13,120 bases of DNA, from positions 95,995 to 109,114 of the forward strand of contig PBXG01000001.1 in assembly GCA_002728355.1 (NCBI GenBank), in the 5' to 3' direction. Positions 1 to 6,469 of the stretch are shown piece after piece (the stretch's first letter is position 1; every line of letters starts with the position of its first letter). The position numbers and the translations under genes were made by a program. This DNA is from Gammaproteobacteria bacterium. GTDB lineage: Bacteria > Pseudomonadota > Gammaproteobacteria > GCA-002705445 > GCA-002716945. The notes beneath the pieces were generated by a model, which searched no databases, was not told where the DNA came from, and saw only the letters and a list, made by a program, of their open reading frames with translations.

Positions 1-5
1 ATTAG

Positions 6-812
6 TTACCTTTGACATTTTTTACAATAATAAGAAGAACGGCCTGCTATAGTAATATTGTATGTTTTTTCTCCACAGATACCACATTCATCTAGACCAT
101 ATATTTTTAGTTTTTGAGAAAAATAACCTACTCCACCATCAAGATTCTTAAAATCACTAATACTAGTCCCCCCAGCTTTGATTGCTTTTTTTAAAACTCT
201 CTTGATTGACTTTACAAGAATATCATATTCTTTTTTTGTTAAATTATAACACCGTCTATTAGGTCTTATTTTTGATAATAGCAATGATTCAGTTGCATAT
301 ATGTTTCCTATTCCAACAACTATTTGTTGATTCATTATTAAATCTTTAATAGTTATTTTTCTTTTTTTAGATTTTTCTTTTAAATATTCAGATGAAAAAT
401 CCTCAGAAAGCGGTTCAGGGCCAAGATTTTTTATCAAAAAATGCTGATTCATAGATTCTGACCAATGAACTGATCCAAACTTTCTAACATCATTAAATCT
501 TAGTAACAATTTATCATTTATATTTATATCAAAGTGATCATGTTTAACCGTAGATACATTCATCTTCAATAACCTCATAATACCAGTCATACCAAGGTGA
601 ATAATCAAATAACCATTATCCAAATGAAAGACTATATATTTTCCTCTTCTTTTTATAAGGTTTATTTTTTGATTAGCGGTTTTATCAGGAATTTTTCGGT
701 TAATTACCCACCGTAAATTTGGATTATATATTTTAAATTCCTTTATAATCCTCGATTCAGCTCTATTTTTTAGAGCATTACAGACTGTTTCAACTTCAGG
801 TAGTTCAGGCAT
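6..812 (-). CDS. mutM: Formamidopyrimidine-DNA glycosylase (Fpg/MutM)
   Basis: Base-excision repair enzyme that removes 8-oxoguanine and formamidopyrimidines and nicks the abasic site. The 268-residue protein matches the family length (E. coli 269). It starts MPELPEVET, so the catalytic Pro2 and Glu3 are present. Lys58 lies in KRRGKY. The strand-intercalating triad is Met75, Arg110 and Phe112. The helix-two-turn-helix segment has VVGIGNIYATESL. A C-terminal zinc finger uses Cys243, Cys246, Cys263 and Cys266, with the DNA-contacting Arg258 in AGR. All key residues are intact. The linker before the finger is a few residues shorter than in E. coli. The gene starts 59 bp from the divergent desaturase. 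No Shine-Dalgarno sequence is visible before the ATG. In E. coli mutM follows rpmB-rpmG on the same strand; here the desaturase intervenes. Confidence 0.97.
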   Translation of the reverse strand: MPELPEVETVCNALKNRAESRIIKEFKIYNPNLRWVINRKIPDKTANQKINLIKRRGKYIVFHLDNGYLIIHLGMTGIMRLLKMNVSTVKHDHFDININDKLLLRFNDVRKFGSVHWSESMNQHFLIKNLGPEPLSEDFSSEYLKEKSKKRKITIKDLIMNQQIVVGIGNIYATESLLLSKIRPNRRCYNLTKKEYDILVKSIKRVLKKAIKAGGTSISDFKNLDGGVGYFSQKLKIYGLDECGICGEKTYNITIAGRSSYYCKKCQR

Positions 813-816
813 AAGA

Positions 817-845
817 TTGATTAGACTTATATATCAATATATCAT
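817..845 (+). promoter_or_regulatory. Candidate sigma70 promoter of the desaturase
   Basis: TTGATT (817-822) is followed after exactly 17 bp by TATCAT (840-845), a 5/6 match to the -10 consensus. Transcription would begin near 852, about 20 nt before the desaturase ATG. In DNA this AT-rich chance matches are common, so this is a moderate-confidence call that rests on the spacing and location. Confidence 0.4.
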
Positions 846-850
846 ATGAT
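829..850. repeat. Tandem ATATATCA repeat running into a 10-bp palindrome
   Basis: Two perfect head-to-tail copies of ATATATCA occupy 829-836 and 837-844. The second copy overlaps the perfect palindrome ATCATATGAT (841-850), which contains both opposed -10 boxes of the mutM/desaturase gap. It could be an operator or simply AT-rich promoter sequence; the sequence alone cannot decide. Confidence 0.5.
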
Positions 851-869
851 TTAACTTTAATAATAACAA
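841..869 (-). promoter_or_regulatory. Candidate sigma70 promoter of mutM
   Basis: Read on the minus strand, TTGTTA (869-864) is followed after 17 bp by TATGAT (846-841), a 5/6 -10 match. It overlaps the desaturase -10 box inside the palindrome ATCATATGAT. The start site would be near 834, giving a leader of about 20 nt. Confidence 0.38.
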
Positions 870-871
870 AT

Positions 872-2053
872 ATGATTGATATCTTAATAAACGGAATTTT
901 TAACTTTGACTTGATTGGTTATGTCATTTATACATTGGTGGTAACTCACATTACCATAGTTGCTATCACTCTTTATCTTCACAGAGGTGTCTGTCATTCC
1001 GCTATTGAAATTAAACCTGCATTATCACATTTTTTTAGATTTTGGTTATGGCTTACAACATCTATGAGAACTGCCGATTGGGTAGCCATACATCGTAAGC
1101 ATCATGCCAAAGTAGAAACAGTAGAAGATCCTCATAGTCCCGCTTATCATGGTATAGCAAATGTTCTATTGAGAGGCGCAGACCTTTATCATGAAGAAAA
1201 AAATAATCCAGCTACTATAGAGAAATATTCTCAGAACTGTCCTAATGATTGGGTTGAAAAAAAAATATATACAGGAAAAAATAATTTAGGAATTTTTATA
1301 TTGTTTCTAATTAATATTGCTCTATTTGGAGTTGTAGGAATTATTATCTGGTCAATTCAGATGGCATGGACACCTATATTCGCTGCAGGAGGTATAAATG
1401 GAGCAGGTCATTATTGGGGTTATAGAAACTTTAACACAAATGATGACTCTACCAATATGTCCCCAATAGCATTTTTTATTGGCGGAGAGGAATTGCATAA
1501 CAATCATCATGCATTTCCAACAGCTGCGAAATTTTCATTAAAACCATGGGAATTTGATATTGGGTGGATGTACATAAAAATTTTCCAGTTAGTTGGACAA
1601 ATTAAAGTAAAAAGACTGGCGGTAAAGACTATTGTTGATAATCCAGAACTAGACTTGAGTAAAAAAATTGGTAGTGATCTTCTTAAATCAAAACTTACAG
1701 TCATTACTAATTATACAAAAGAAGTATTGAAACCAATATTGAAATATGAGATGAAAAAATCATCTAGGCATATCAAAAGTTTATTAAAAAAATCTAGAGT
1801 ATCGTTGGCAAGAATGCCTCATAGAATTTCTATGCAAGATACATCTAGATTGGAAGAAATTTTTGCACAATGTGACTCGCTTAAGGTTGCATACAATTTA
1901 AAAAACAAACTTCATGAGATTTTATATACTCGCAACATTAATCATGAGAATTTTATAAAAACTCTGAACGAGTGGTGTGATGAAGCAAACGGCAAAGGAA
2001 TTGCTCATTTAGAAAATTTCTGTAATAGTTTGAAAGGTTATAAGGTAGTCTAA
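872..2053 (+). CDS. Membrane acyl desaturase (delta-9 type, DesA-like)
   Basis: Oxygen-dependent di-iron desaturase that introduces a cis double bond into acyl chains of lipids or acyl-CoA at the inner membrane. The three histidine boxes are intact: HRGVCH (37-42), HRKHH (74-78) and HNNHH (209-213); His180 in GAGHYWGYRNF is a likely extra ligand. Hydrophobic membrane segments lie around residues 12-36, 51-64 and 140-173. The protein has 393 residues. Beyond the catalytic part (about residue 245) there is a basic, mostly helical region and a C-terminal tail (about 337-393) with WCDEA and a final GYKVV. Similar tails occur in other proteobacterial DesA-type proteins, to my knowledge, and their role is unclear. 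There is no obvious Shine-Dalgarno sequence before the ATG. The stop codon directly abuts the rpmG stop on the other strand. Regiospecificity and acyl carrier cannot be read from sequence. Confidence 0.93.
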   Translation: MIDILINGIFNFDLIGYVIYTLVVTHITIVAITLYLHRGVCHSAIEIKPALSHFFRFWLWLTTSMRTADWVAIHRKHHAKVETVEDPHSPAYHGIANVLLRGADLYHEEKNNPATIEKYSQNCPNDWVEKKIYTGKNNLGIFILFLINIALFGVVGIIIWSIQMAWTPIFAAGGINGAGHYWGYRNFNTNDDSTNMSPIAFFIGGEELHNNHHAFPTAAKFSLKPWEFDIGWMYIKIFQLVGQIKVKRLAVKTIVDNPELDLSKKIGSDLLKSKLTVITNYTKEVLKPILKYEMKKSSRHIKSLLKKSRVSLARMPHRISMQDTSRLEEIFAQCDSLKVAYNLKNKLHEILYTRNINHENFIKTLNEWCDEANGKGIAHLENFCNSLKGYKVV

Positions 2054-2209
2054 TTATTTAATTTTGGATTCTTTGTAAAGAACGTACTTTTTAATTTTAG
2101 GATCAAATTTTTTCAGCTCTAGTTTATCAGGCATAGTTTTTTTGTTCTTAGTCGTAGTGTAAAAATGCCCAGTTCCCGCAGTCGATACTAATTTAATTTT
2201 TTCTCTCAT
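2054..2209 (-). CDS. rpmG: 50S ribosomal protein L33
   Basis: Small protein of the large ribosomal subunit, 51 residues, beginning [10 protein letters not shown] and ending YKESKIK. It aligns with E. coli L33 through [13 protein letters not shown] and the [13 protein letters not shown] segment. It lacks about four N-terminal residues (the MAKG stretch of E. coli). There are no CxxC pairs, so this is the zinc-independent form. The ATG lies only 2 nt after the rpmB stop, with no recognisable Shine-Dalgarno sequence, so translation is probably coupled to rpmB. Its TAA abuts the desaturase TAA with no gap. The call is secure despite the small size, because both sequence and position next to rpmB agree with the family. 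Confidence 0.96.
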   Translation of the reverse strand: MREKIKLVSTAGTGHFYTTTKNKKTMPDKLELKKFDPKIKKYVLYKESKIK

Positions 2210-2211
2210 AA

Positions 2212-2436
2212 TTATATCAGCCCATATTTTTTAATAGCATTGTCTAGCCCAATCTTATCTATAATTCTGAGCCCTTTTTTTGATAATTTGAGGCTTATCC
2301 ATCTTTTTTGTTCCTCAGACCATAGTCTATGATTATGAAGATTTGGCTCGAAAACTCTGCGACGACGATTTTTAGCGTGAGATACGTTATTCCCCGCCAT
2401 CACCTTCTTTTTAGTTAAATCGCATATTTTAGACAT
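2212..2436 (-). CDS. rpmB: 50S ribosomal protein L28
   Basis: Large-subunit ribosomal protein, 74 residues (E. coli 78). Family signatures are visible: the CDLTKKK start with [13 protein letters not shown], then [11 protein letters not shown], and [16 protein letters not shown]. Only one cysteine (Cys5) remains, so the zinc-binding CxxC pairs are absent (C-minus form). The C-terminus is a few residues shorter than in E. coli. It is the first gene of a two-gene operon with rpmG, as in most bacteria. A good Shine-Dalgarno sequence precedes it. It starts divergently from folB across 82 bp. Confidence 0.97.
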   Translation of the reverse strand: MSKICDLTKKKVMAGNNVSHAKNRRRRVFEPNLHNHRLWSEEQKRWISLKLSKKGLRIIDKIGLDNAIKKYGLI

Positions 2437-2442
2437 ATTTTA

Positions 2443-2448
2443 TCCTCT
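2443..2448 (-). promoter_or_regulatory. Shine-Dalgarno of rpmB
   Basis: AGAGGA on the minus strand, 6 nt before the rpmB ATG. It is one of the clearest ribosome-binding sites in the window and supports the chosen start. Confidence 0.75.
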
Positions 2449-2486
2449 AAACTCAGTAATGATATCAGAAACATATTCATATACAA

Positions 2487-2519
2487 TATCATTATAAAAA
2501 TTTTAAGAGAGTATATAAA
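2487..2519. promoter_or_regulatory. Candidate overlapping divergent promoters of rpmB and folB
   Basis: On the minus strand TTTATA (2519-2514), a 17-bp spacer and a perfect TATAAT (2496-2491) would drive rpmB-rpmG with a leader near 48 nt. On the plus strand TATCAT (2487-2492) is a candidate -10 for folB with a poor -35. The two -10 boxes overlap by 2 bp. The minus-strand -35 overlaps the folB start codon by one base. The rpmB side is the more credible. Confidence 0.4.
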
Positions 2520-2869
2520 TGGATATTGTATTTATAAAGGAATTATGTGTTGAGACGATTATTGGCATCTATGATTGGGAACGTAAGATTAAACAAGTAG
2601 TTTGTATCGATTTGGAGCTAGAAACGGAGATTAAGTCCGCATCATCATCTGATGATATTCAGGACACAGTTGATTATAAGAGCGTTGCAAAAAGAGTAAA
2701 AGCTTTTATTGAGGAGAGTAATTTTCTACTGATTGAAGCACTTGCAGAAGAGACTCTCAAGATCATATTAGACGAATTTGATGTCAAAAGCGTCAAAGGT
2801 AGATTTAGTAAGCCAGGAGCGGTTACAGGATCAAAAGAAGTAGGTGTGATTATAGAAAGGAAAAAATGA
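2519..2869 (+). CDS. folB: Dihydroneopterin aldolase
   Basis: Folate-pathway enzyme that converts 7,8-dihydroneopterin to 6-hydroxymethyl-dihydropterin and glycolaldehyde, and can epimerise the substrate. The 116 residues cover the whole family fold and start MDIVFIKEL as in E. coli (MDIVFIEQL). Conserved features: GIYDWER with Glu21, the SSDDIQDTVDY segment with Tyr53, Glu73, and SKPGAV with the catalytic Lys98, followed by VGVIIER. AAGAGAG (2505-2511) lies 7 nt before the ATG and fixes the start. The stop is 4 nt before folK, so the two are co-transcribed and supply successive steps. Confidence 0.97.
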   Translation: MDIVFIKELCVETIIGIYDWERKIKQVVCIDLELETEIKSASSSDDIQDTVDYKSVAKRVKAFIEESNFLLIEALAEETLKIILDEFDVKSVKGRFSKPGAVTGSKEVGVIIERKK

Positions 2870-2873
2870 TAGG

Positions 2874-3368
2874 ATGAGTCTGGTATACATCGGAATTGGA
2901 AGCAATGTTGACAGGGAAAAGAATATAAGGTCATGCATTAGGTGTTTGCATGAAAAATACTCGGTTATTTCCTTATCTCCATTATATGAGACCAGCTCAA
3001 TGGGTTTTGATGGTCCAAATTTTTATAACTTAGTATGTTGTTTTGAAACCAGTCAGGATGTTGTTGTTTTAAAAACAGAACTTTCAGTTATTGAAAAAAA
3101 TCATGGCAGGAGTATGAACGAAACCAAGTTTAGCTCTAGGACTTTGGATATTGATATTTTATATTATGATGACTTGATTTATGAGGATGATAACTTAAAA
3201 CTTCCCAGAAAGGAAATTATTCAATATGATTTTGTTCTACAGCCATTGGTTGATATAGCTCCAGAGTTCATTCATCCGCAAATAAAGAAAACCAACAAAG
3301 AAATAATGGATGAATTTAACATTGAGAAAAATATAATCAAAGAGATTCCTATAAACTTGGATGAATAA
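2874..3368 (+). CDS. folK: 2-amino-4-hydroxy-6-hydroxymethyldihydropteridine pyrophosphokinase (HPPK)
   Basis: Transfers pyrophosphate from ATP to 6-hydroxymethyl-dihydropterin, the product of FolB in the preceding gene. The 164 residues match the family length. Visible motifs: YIGIGSN near the N-terminus, SPLYETSSMGF, the signature SRTLDIDIL (88-96) with the Mg-binding Asp92 and Asp94, LP at 110-111, and FVLQPLVDIAPEFIHP. AAAGGA (2856-2861) lies 12 nt before the start. The last eight bases overlap the start of the next gene (ATGAATAA), so the downstream membrane protein is probably translationally coupled. Confidence 0.96.
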   Translation: MSLVYIGIGSNVDREKNIRSCIRCLHEKYSVISLSPLYETSSMGFDGPNFYNLVCCFETSQDVVVLKTELSVIEKNHGRSMNETKFSSRTLDIDILYYDDLIYEDDNLKLPRKEIIQYDFVLQPLVDIAPEFIHPQIKKTNKEIMDEFNIEKNIIKEIPINLDE

Positions 3369-3789
3369 CATAAAATTACAAAGCTACATTGCATACATTG
3401 GTCTTATCCCAGCCTTGACTGTGATTTTCGATCTTCATTTTATCGGGACTTTGAATGAGGAAATTATAAGAAATTTTATGATTTATTACACTATAATAAT
3501 CTTTACATTTATAGGTGCGATGATATGGGACATTAATGTTAATGGATCAATGCTAATTACATTATATGGAACTATACCAAGCCTAATATCCTTTGTATTA
3601 ATTGTAATGAATTTGATAGGCTTTAATTATATTACAATCATACAAATACTAATTACTTCGCTTTTGCTACAGCTTTTTTTTGATAGTTTTGTATATTTAA
3701 AGTCAAATGTTGCTGGTTTGAGAGATTTTTATTACTTTGTAAGGTTTCCTGTAACCCTCATTTTATCCTTTTTAATTATTCTCTCATAA
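3361..3789 (+). CDS. DUF3429-like small membrane protein
   Basis: A 142-residue, very hydrophobic protein with about five predicted membrane segments (residues 8-25, 38-57, 64-88, 90-111 and 125-142). I assign it to the DUF3429 family by pattern: a YxxxIxxFxGAxxW stretch at the second segment (42-56), a following Gly-Pro hairpin helix, and a C-terminal Asp/Arg patch (GLRDFYYFVRFP) before a last helix. No catalytic motif is visible and the family has no established function that I know. The start overlaps the folK stop by 8 bp, so it belongs to the folB-folK operon. Its TAA directly abuts the folM stop on the other strand. The family call is from memory and less secure than the existence of the gene. 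Confidence 0.72.
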   Translation: MNNIKLQSYIAYIGLIPALTVIFDLHFIGTLNEEIIRNFMIYYTIIIFTFIGAMIWDINVNGSMLITLYGTIPSLISFVLIVMNLIGFNYITIIQILITSLLLQLFFDSFVYLKSNVAGLRDFYYFVRFPVTLILSFLIILS

Positions 3790-4530
3790 TTACATATTAA
3801 GTTTTCTTCCACCATCAACATTTATATTTTGACCAGTGATGTATTCAGCATCAGTAATTAGAAATTTGACTGCTTTTGCAATATCAAGAGGATTACCAGA
3901 TTTTCTTAGAGCTATTCTTGATAATATTTCTTTCTTTTTACTTGATTTATTCTCATCTGATACCGCCCACATGATAGCACCAGGTGAAACGCCATTAACT
4001 CTAATGCTAGGCGCAAGTTCTTTCGCTAACGACTTTGTAAGAGCTAGCAGTCCTGCTTTGCTTATATTGTAGACAACATGATCTTTTAGTGGTGGATCAA
4101 TATGTATATCAATTATATTTATAATACATCCTTTTCTTTTTTTTAATTCTTTACTCAAGCATTGACTCAAAAACAGTGGAGATTTGAGATTTGCATTGAT
4201 AAGATCATCCCAGTTTTTATTATTTACTTCATGAATCTTAGTAGGATAAAACTGAGAAGCATTATTCACTAGGACATCAACTCTTCCAAAAAGTTTAATA
4301 AAATCTTTTGATAATTTATTGAAGTTAGTTTTAGGTGTGAAGCTAACTTTTAATATTTTACATGAATCGGCTCTTTTATTATTTAAAAATTGAGCTAATT
4401 TCTTCGCATCAGCAACTGATTTATTATAGGTAATAATTATATTATAACCAAAGCCGTGAAGATATTTAGCTGTCGCATGCCCAATTCTTTTTGCTCCACC
4501 GGTAATTAATACTGTATTGTTTGCCATCAT
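3790..4530 (-). CDS. folM: Pteridine reductase, FolM-type short-chain dehydrogenase
   Basis: NADPH-dependent reductase of dihydromonapterin or dihydropteridines; FolM-type enzymes can also reduce dihydrofolate weakly. It is a 246-residue classical SDR. The cofactor motif TGGAKRIG (10-17) has the Arg typical of pteridine reductases. NNAS is at 89-92, and the catalytic Tyr154 and Lys158 are in YNISK. At the position of the usual catalytic Ser, 13 residues before Tyr, there is Asp141 (NIIDIH). That Asp is a hallmark shared with FolM/PTR1. The C-terminus carries ITGQNINVDGGR. Two consecutive ATG codons are possible starts (second at 4527), and neither has a clear Shine-Dalgarno. The gene faces folB-folK end to end with zero gap. 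Other SDR substrates remain possible. Confidence 0.88.
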   Translation of the reverse strand: MMANNTVLITGGAKRIGHATAKYLHGFGYNIIITYNKSVADAKKLAQFLNNKRADSCKILKVSFTPKTNFNKLSKDFIKLFGRVDVLVNNASQFYPTKIHEVNNKNWDDLINANLKSPLFLSQCLSKELKKRKGCIINIIDIHIDPPLKDHVVYNISKAGLLALTKSLAKELAPSIRVNGVSPGAIMWAVSDENKSSKKKEILSRIALRKSGNPLDIAKAVKFLITDAEYITGQNINVDGGRKLNM

Positions 4531-4566
4531 AAATATATATTAAGGATAATTAACGAAATGTACATC

Positions 4567-4578
4567 AAATTATAATTT
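4567..4578. promoter_or_regulatory. Palindromic AAATTATAATTT with opposed -10 elements
   Basis: A perfect 12-bp palindrome in the 51-bp gap between folM and the methyltransferase gene. It contains TATAAT on the plus strand (4571-4576) and TATAAT on the minus strand (4574-4569). The -35 regions are poor; TTAACG (4550-4555) is the best on the plus strand, with only a 15-bp spacer. The plus -10 ends 5 nt before the methyltransferase ATG. Confidence 0.42.
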
Positions 4579-4581
4579 AGA

Positions 4582-5700
4582 ATGATATCTATACTTCATG
4601 AACATATAATTAACCACATAAAAAAAAATGGCGACATACCATTTTCTGTCTTTATGGAAATGGCTCTATTTGATGAGAAATATGGTTATTATAATACCTC
4701 TAAAATTTTTGGTGAAAAAGGCGATTTTGTTACATCACCAATTACATCTTCACTATTTGGAGAATCTTTAGCAAGTGAATTTGTGAATTTGTCAAAAAAA
4801 CATTCTGCTATGTCAATTATTGAAATCGGAGGCGGAGATGGAAGTATGACAACCTCAATGATAAAGTATCTCCAGGATGTATCTTGTCTACCAGAGCGAT
4901 ATATTATTATAGAATCTTCACCTAAGCTTGTGGAGGTACAAAAAGCGGCTTTGAAGACTCATTTTAAGCATATTCCAGCCATAATTTCTTGGGAAAAGAA
5001 TATTAATGATGTCCCACCTATAGATGGAATTATTATAGCTAATGAGTTTTTTGATGTAATTCCAACAGAGAGGTTTAAGTATAGTAAAAAAAAATTTAGC
5101 AAATTGTTTATCACCACTTCAGATAATAAACTTGATTGTAAATGGATAGAGGATGATAGCTTTGATAAGTTATTTGAGCAGTCTTGTAATAATCATAAGA
5201 TTGATTTGGTCGATGGATATATCAGCGAATTAAATGGAAACTACAACGCCTGGATAAAGAATATTAGCAACTCTATTTCAAAAGGAATAATTATTGTAAT
5301 TGACTATGGATATCATGCTAGAGAATATTATTTAGATGATCGTAATACTGGAACGCTGATTTGTATGAGCAGTCATACTACAAATTTTAATCCATTTACT
5401 AATATTGGGAATCAAGATATTTCATCATTTGTTAATTTTTCACATTTATCTAACATTTCATCTAATTATAATCTCAAAACAGTTGGTTACTTATCACAAG
5501 CAAGTTTATTATTAAATCTTGGCATTTTGGATATTTACAATGAAAAAAAAATTAATAATAATCCATTTGAATTAAATAATTTGAAAAACATTCTATTACC
5601 AAATACAATGGGAGAATTATTTAAAGCACTGATTTTATCTAAAAATATAAACCAAGATTTACTCTCAATAAAAGAATTTAACCAACTAGAGAAACTATAA
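4582..5700 (+). CDS. MidA/NDUFAF7-type SAM-dependent methyltransferase (COG1565)
   Basis: A 372-residue class I methyltransferase of the family that includes mitochondrial NDUFAF7 (MidA), which dimethylates an arginine of complex I subunit NDUFS2. The bacterial substrate is not established. Family landmarks: PFSVFMEMALFDEKYGYY (20-37), GDFVTSP (47-53) and LFGESLA. The SAM-binding motif I is IIEIGGGDGS (79-88). Further on are YIIIES and ANEFFDVIPTERF, equivalent to the family NELLDALP region, then VIDYGYHAREYY. The length is usual. No Shine-Dalgarno is seen, and a TATAAT lies within 11 nt of the ATG, so the mRNA may be leaderless. uppP follows after 1 nt and should be co-transcribed. Confidence 0.9.
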   Translation: MISILHEHIINHIKKNGDIPFSVFMEMALFDEKYGYYNTSKIFGEKGDFVTSPITSSLFGESLASEFVNLSKKHSAMSIIEIGGGDGSMTTSMIKYLQDVSCLPERYIIIESSPKLVEVQKAALKTHFKHIPAIISWEKNINDVPPIDGIIIANEFFDVIPTERFKYSKKKFSKLFITTSDNKLDCKWIEDDSFDKLFEQSCNNHKIDLVDGYISELNGNYNAWIKNISNSISKGIIIVIDYGYHAREYYLDDRNTGTLICMSSHTTNFNPFTNIGNQDISSFVNFSHLSNISSNYNLKTVGYLSQASLLLNLGILDIYNEKKINNNPFELNNLKNILLPNTMGELFKALILSKNINQDLLSIKEFNQLEKL

Positions 5701-5701
5701 T

Positions 5702-6469
5702 ATGGATTTCGTACAAATTTTGATTTTATCAATTATACAAGGAATTACAGAATTTCTACCAATATCTAGTCAGTCTCATTTGATTCTCACTTCAAAATTA
5801 TTAGGAATGAGTGACCAGGGTTTAAGTTTTGATATTGCACTTCATGCAGGATCACTGCTAGCAATACTTATTTATTATCGTAAAGAAGTTACAAAAATAA
5901 TGTCAATATCAGATGAGGGAATTCAGTATCTTAAGTTAATTATAATCGGCTCTATACCTTTGCCAATTATTGGATTACTTTTTGTAGATATTGTATCTGA
6001 AAACCTCAGAACTATAAATACCATTGCATTTATGACAATAGTGTTTGCATTACTTTTATACTTCGCAGAAAGAAGAAATCATGAGAATGAGAATAGTTTT
6101 GCAACACTAAGTTTTTTTACAATTATTTTCATAGGTTTTATGCAAACATTAGCAATAATGCCTGGCGTATCACGTTCAGGTATAGTGATAACCGCAGCAT
6201 TATTATTAAGTTATAGCAGAGAGGACTCTATTAAGATTGCCTTTCTTTTAGCAATACCAGCTATTTTCATGGCAACAGTATATCAATCAATGCAATTGTA
6301 TGAAGTAGGGAACATAGAAATCTTAAATGAACATTTATTGGGGATGATTTTATCTTTTATATTCTCATATATTACTATTCATTTATTTATATCTACTATA
6401 AATAAAATATCATTCACTCCATATATAGTTTATAGAATAGCTTTAGGATTGTTACTTCTTACTTTTTAA
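5702..6469 (+). CDS. uppP: Undecaprenyl-diphosphatase UppP (BacA)
   Basis: Integral membrane enzyme that dephosphorylates undecaprenyl pyrophosphate to recycle the lipid carrier for peptidoglycan and surface polysaccharides; it also gives bacitracin resistance when abundant. The 255 residues are slightly shorter than E. coli (273). The first signature is [17 protein letters not shown] (13-29), with the catalytic Glu17 and His26. The family's other N-terminal acidic residue is Gln13 here, a common variant. The second signature is PGVSRSG (154-160), with Arg158. About eight hydrophobic segments are visible. AGAGA (5688-5692) sits 9 nt before the ATG, 1 nt after the methyltransferase stop. The 3' end overlaps the cca 3' end by 11 bp on the opposite strand. 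Confidence 0.96.
   Translation: MDFVQILILSIIQGITEFLPISSQSHLILTSKLLGMSDQGLSFDIALHAGSLLAILIYYRKEVTKIMSISDEGIQYLKLIIIGSIPLPIIGLLFVDIVSENLRTINTIAFMTIVFALLLYFAERRNHENENSFATLSFFTIIFIGFMQTLAIMPGVSRSGIVITAALLLSYSREDSIKIAFLLAIPAIFMATVYQSMQLYEVGNIEILNEHLLGMILSFIFSYITIHLFISTINKISFTPYIVYRIALGLLLLTF

Noticed and set aside
1507..1704. Minus-strand open frame inside the desaturase gene
   Set aside because: It lies wholly opposite a conserved coding region, has no recognisable domain or ribosome-binding site, and is best explained as a chance frame.
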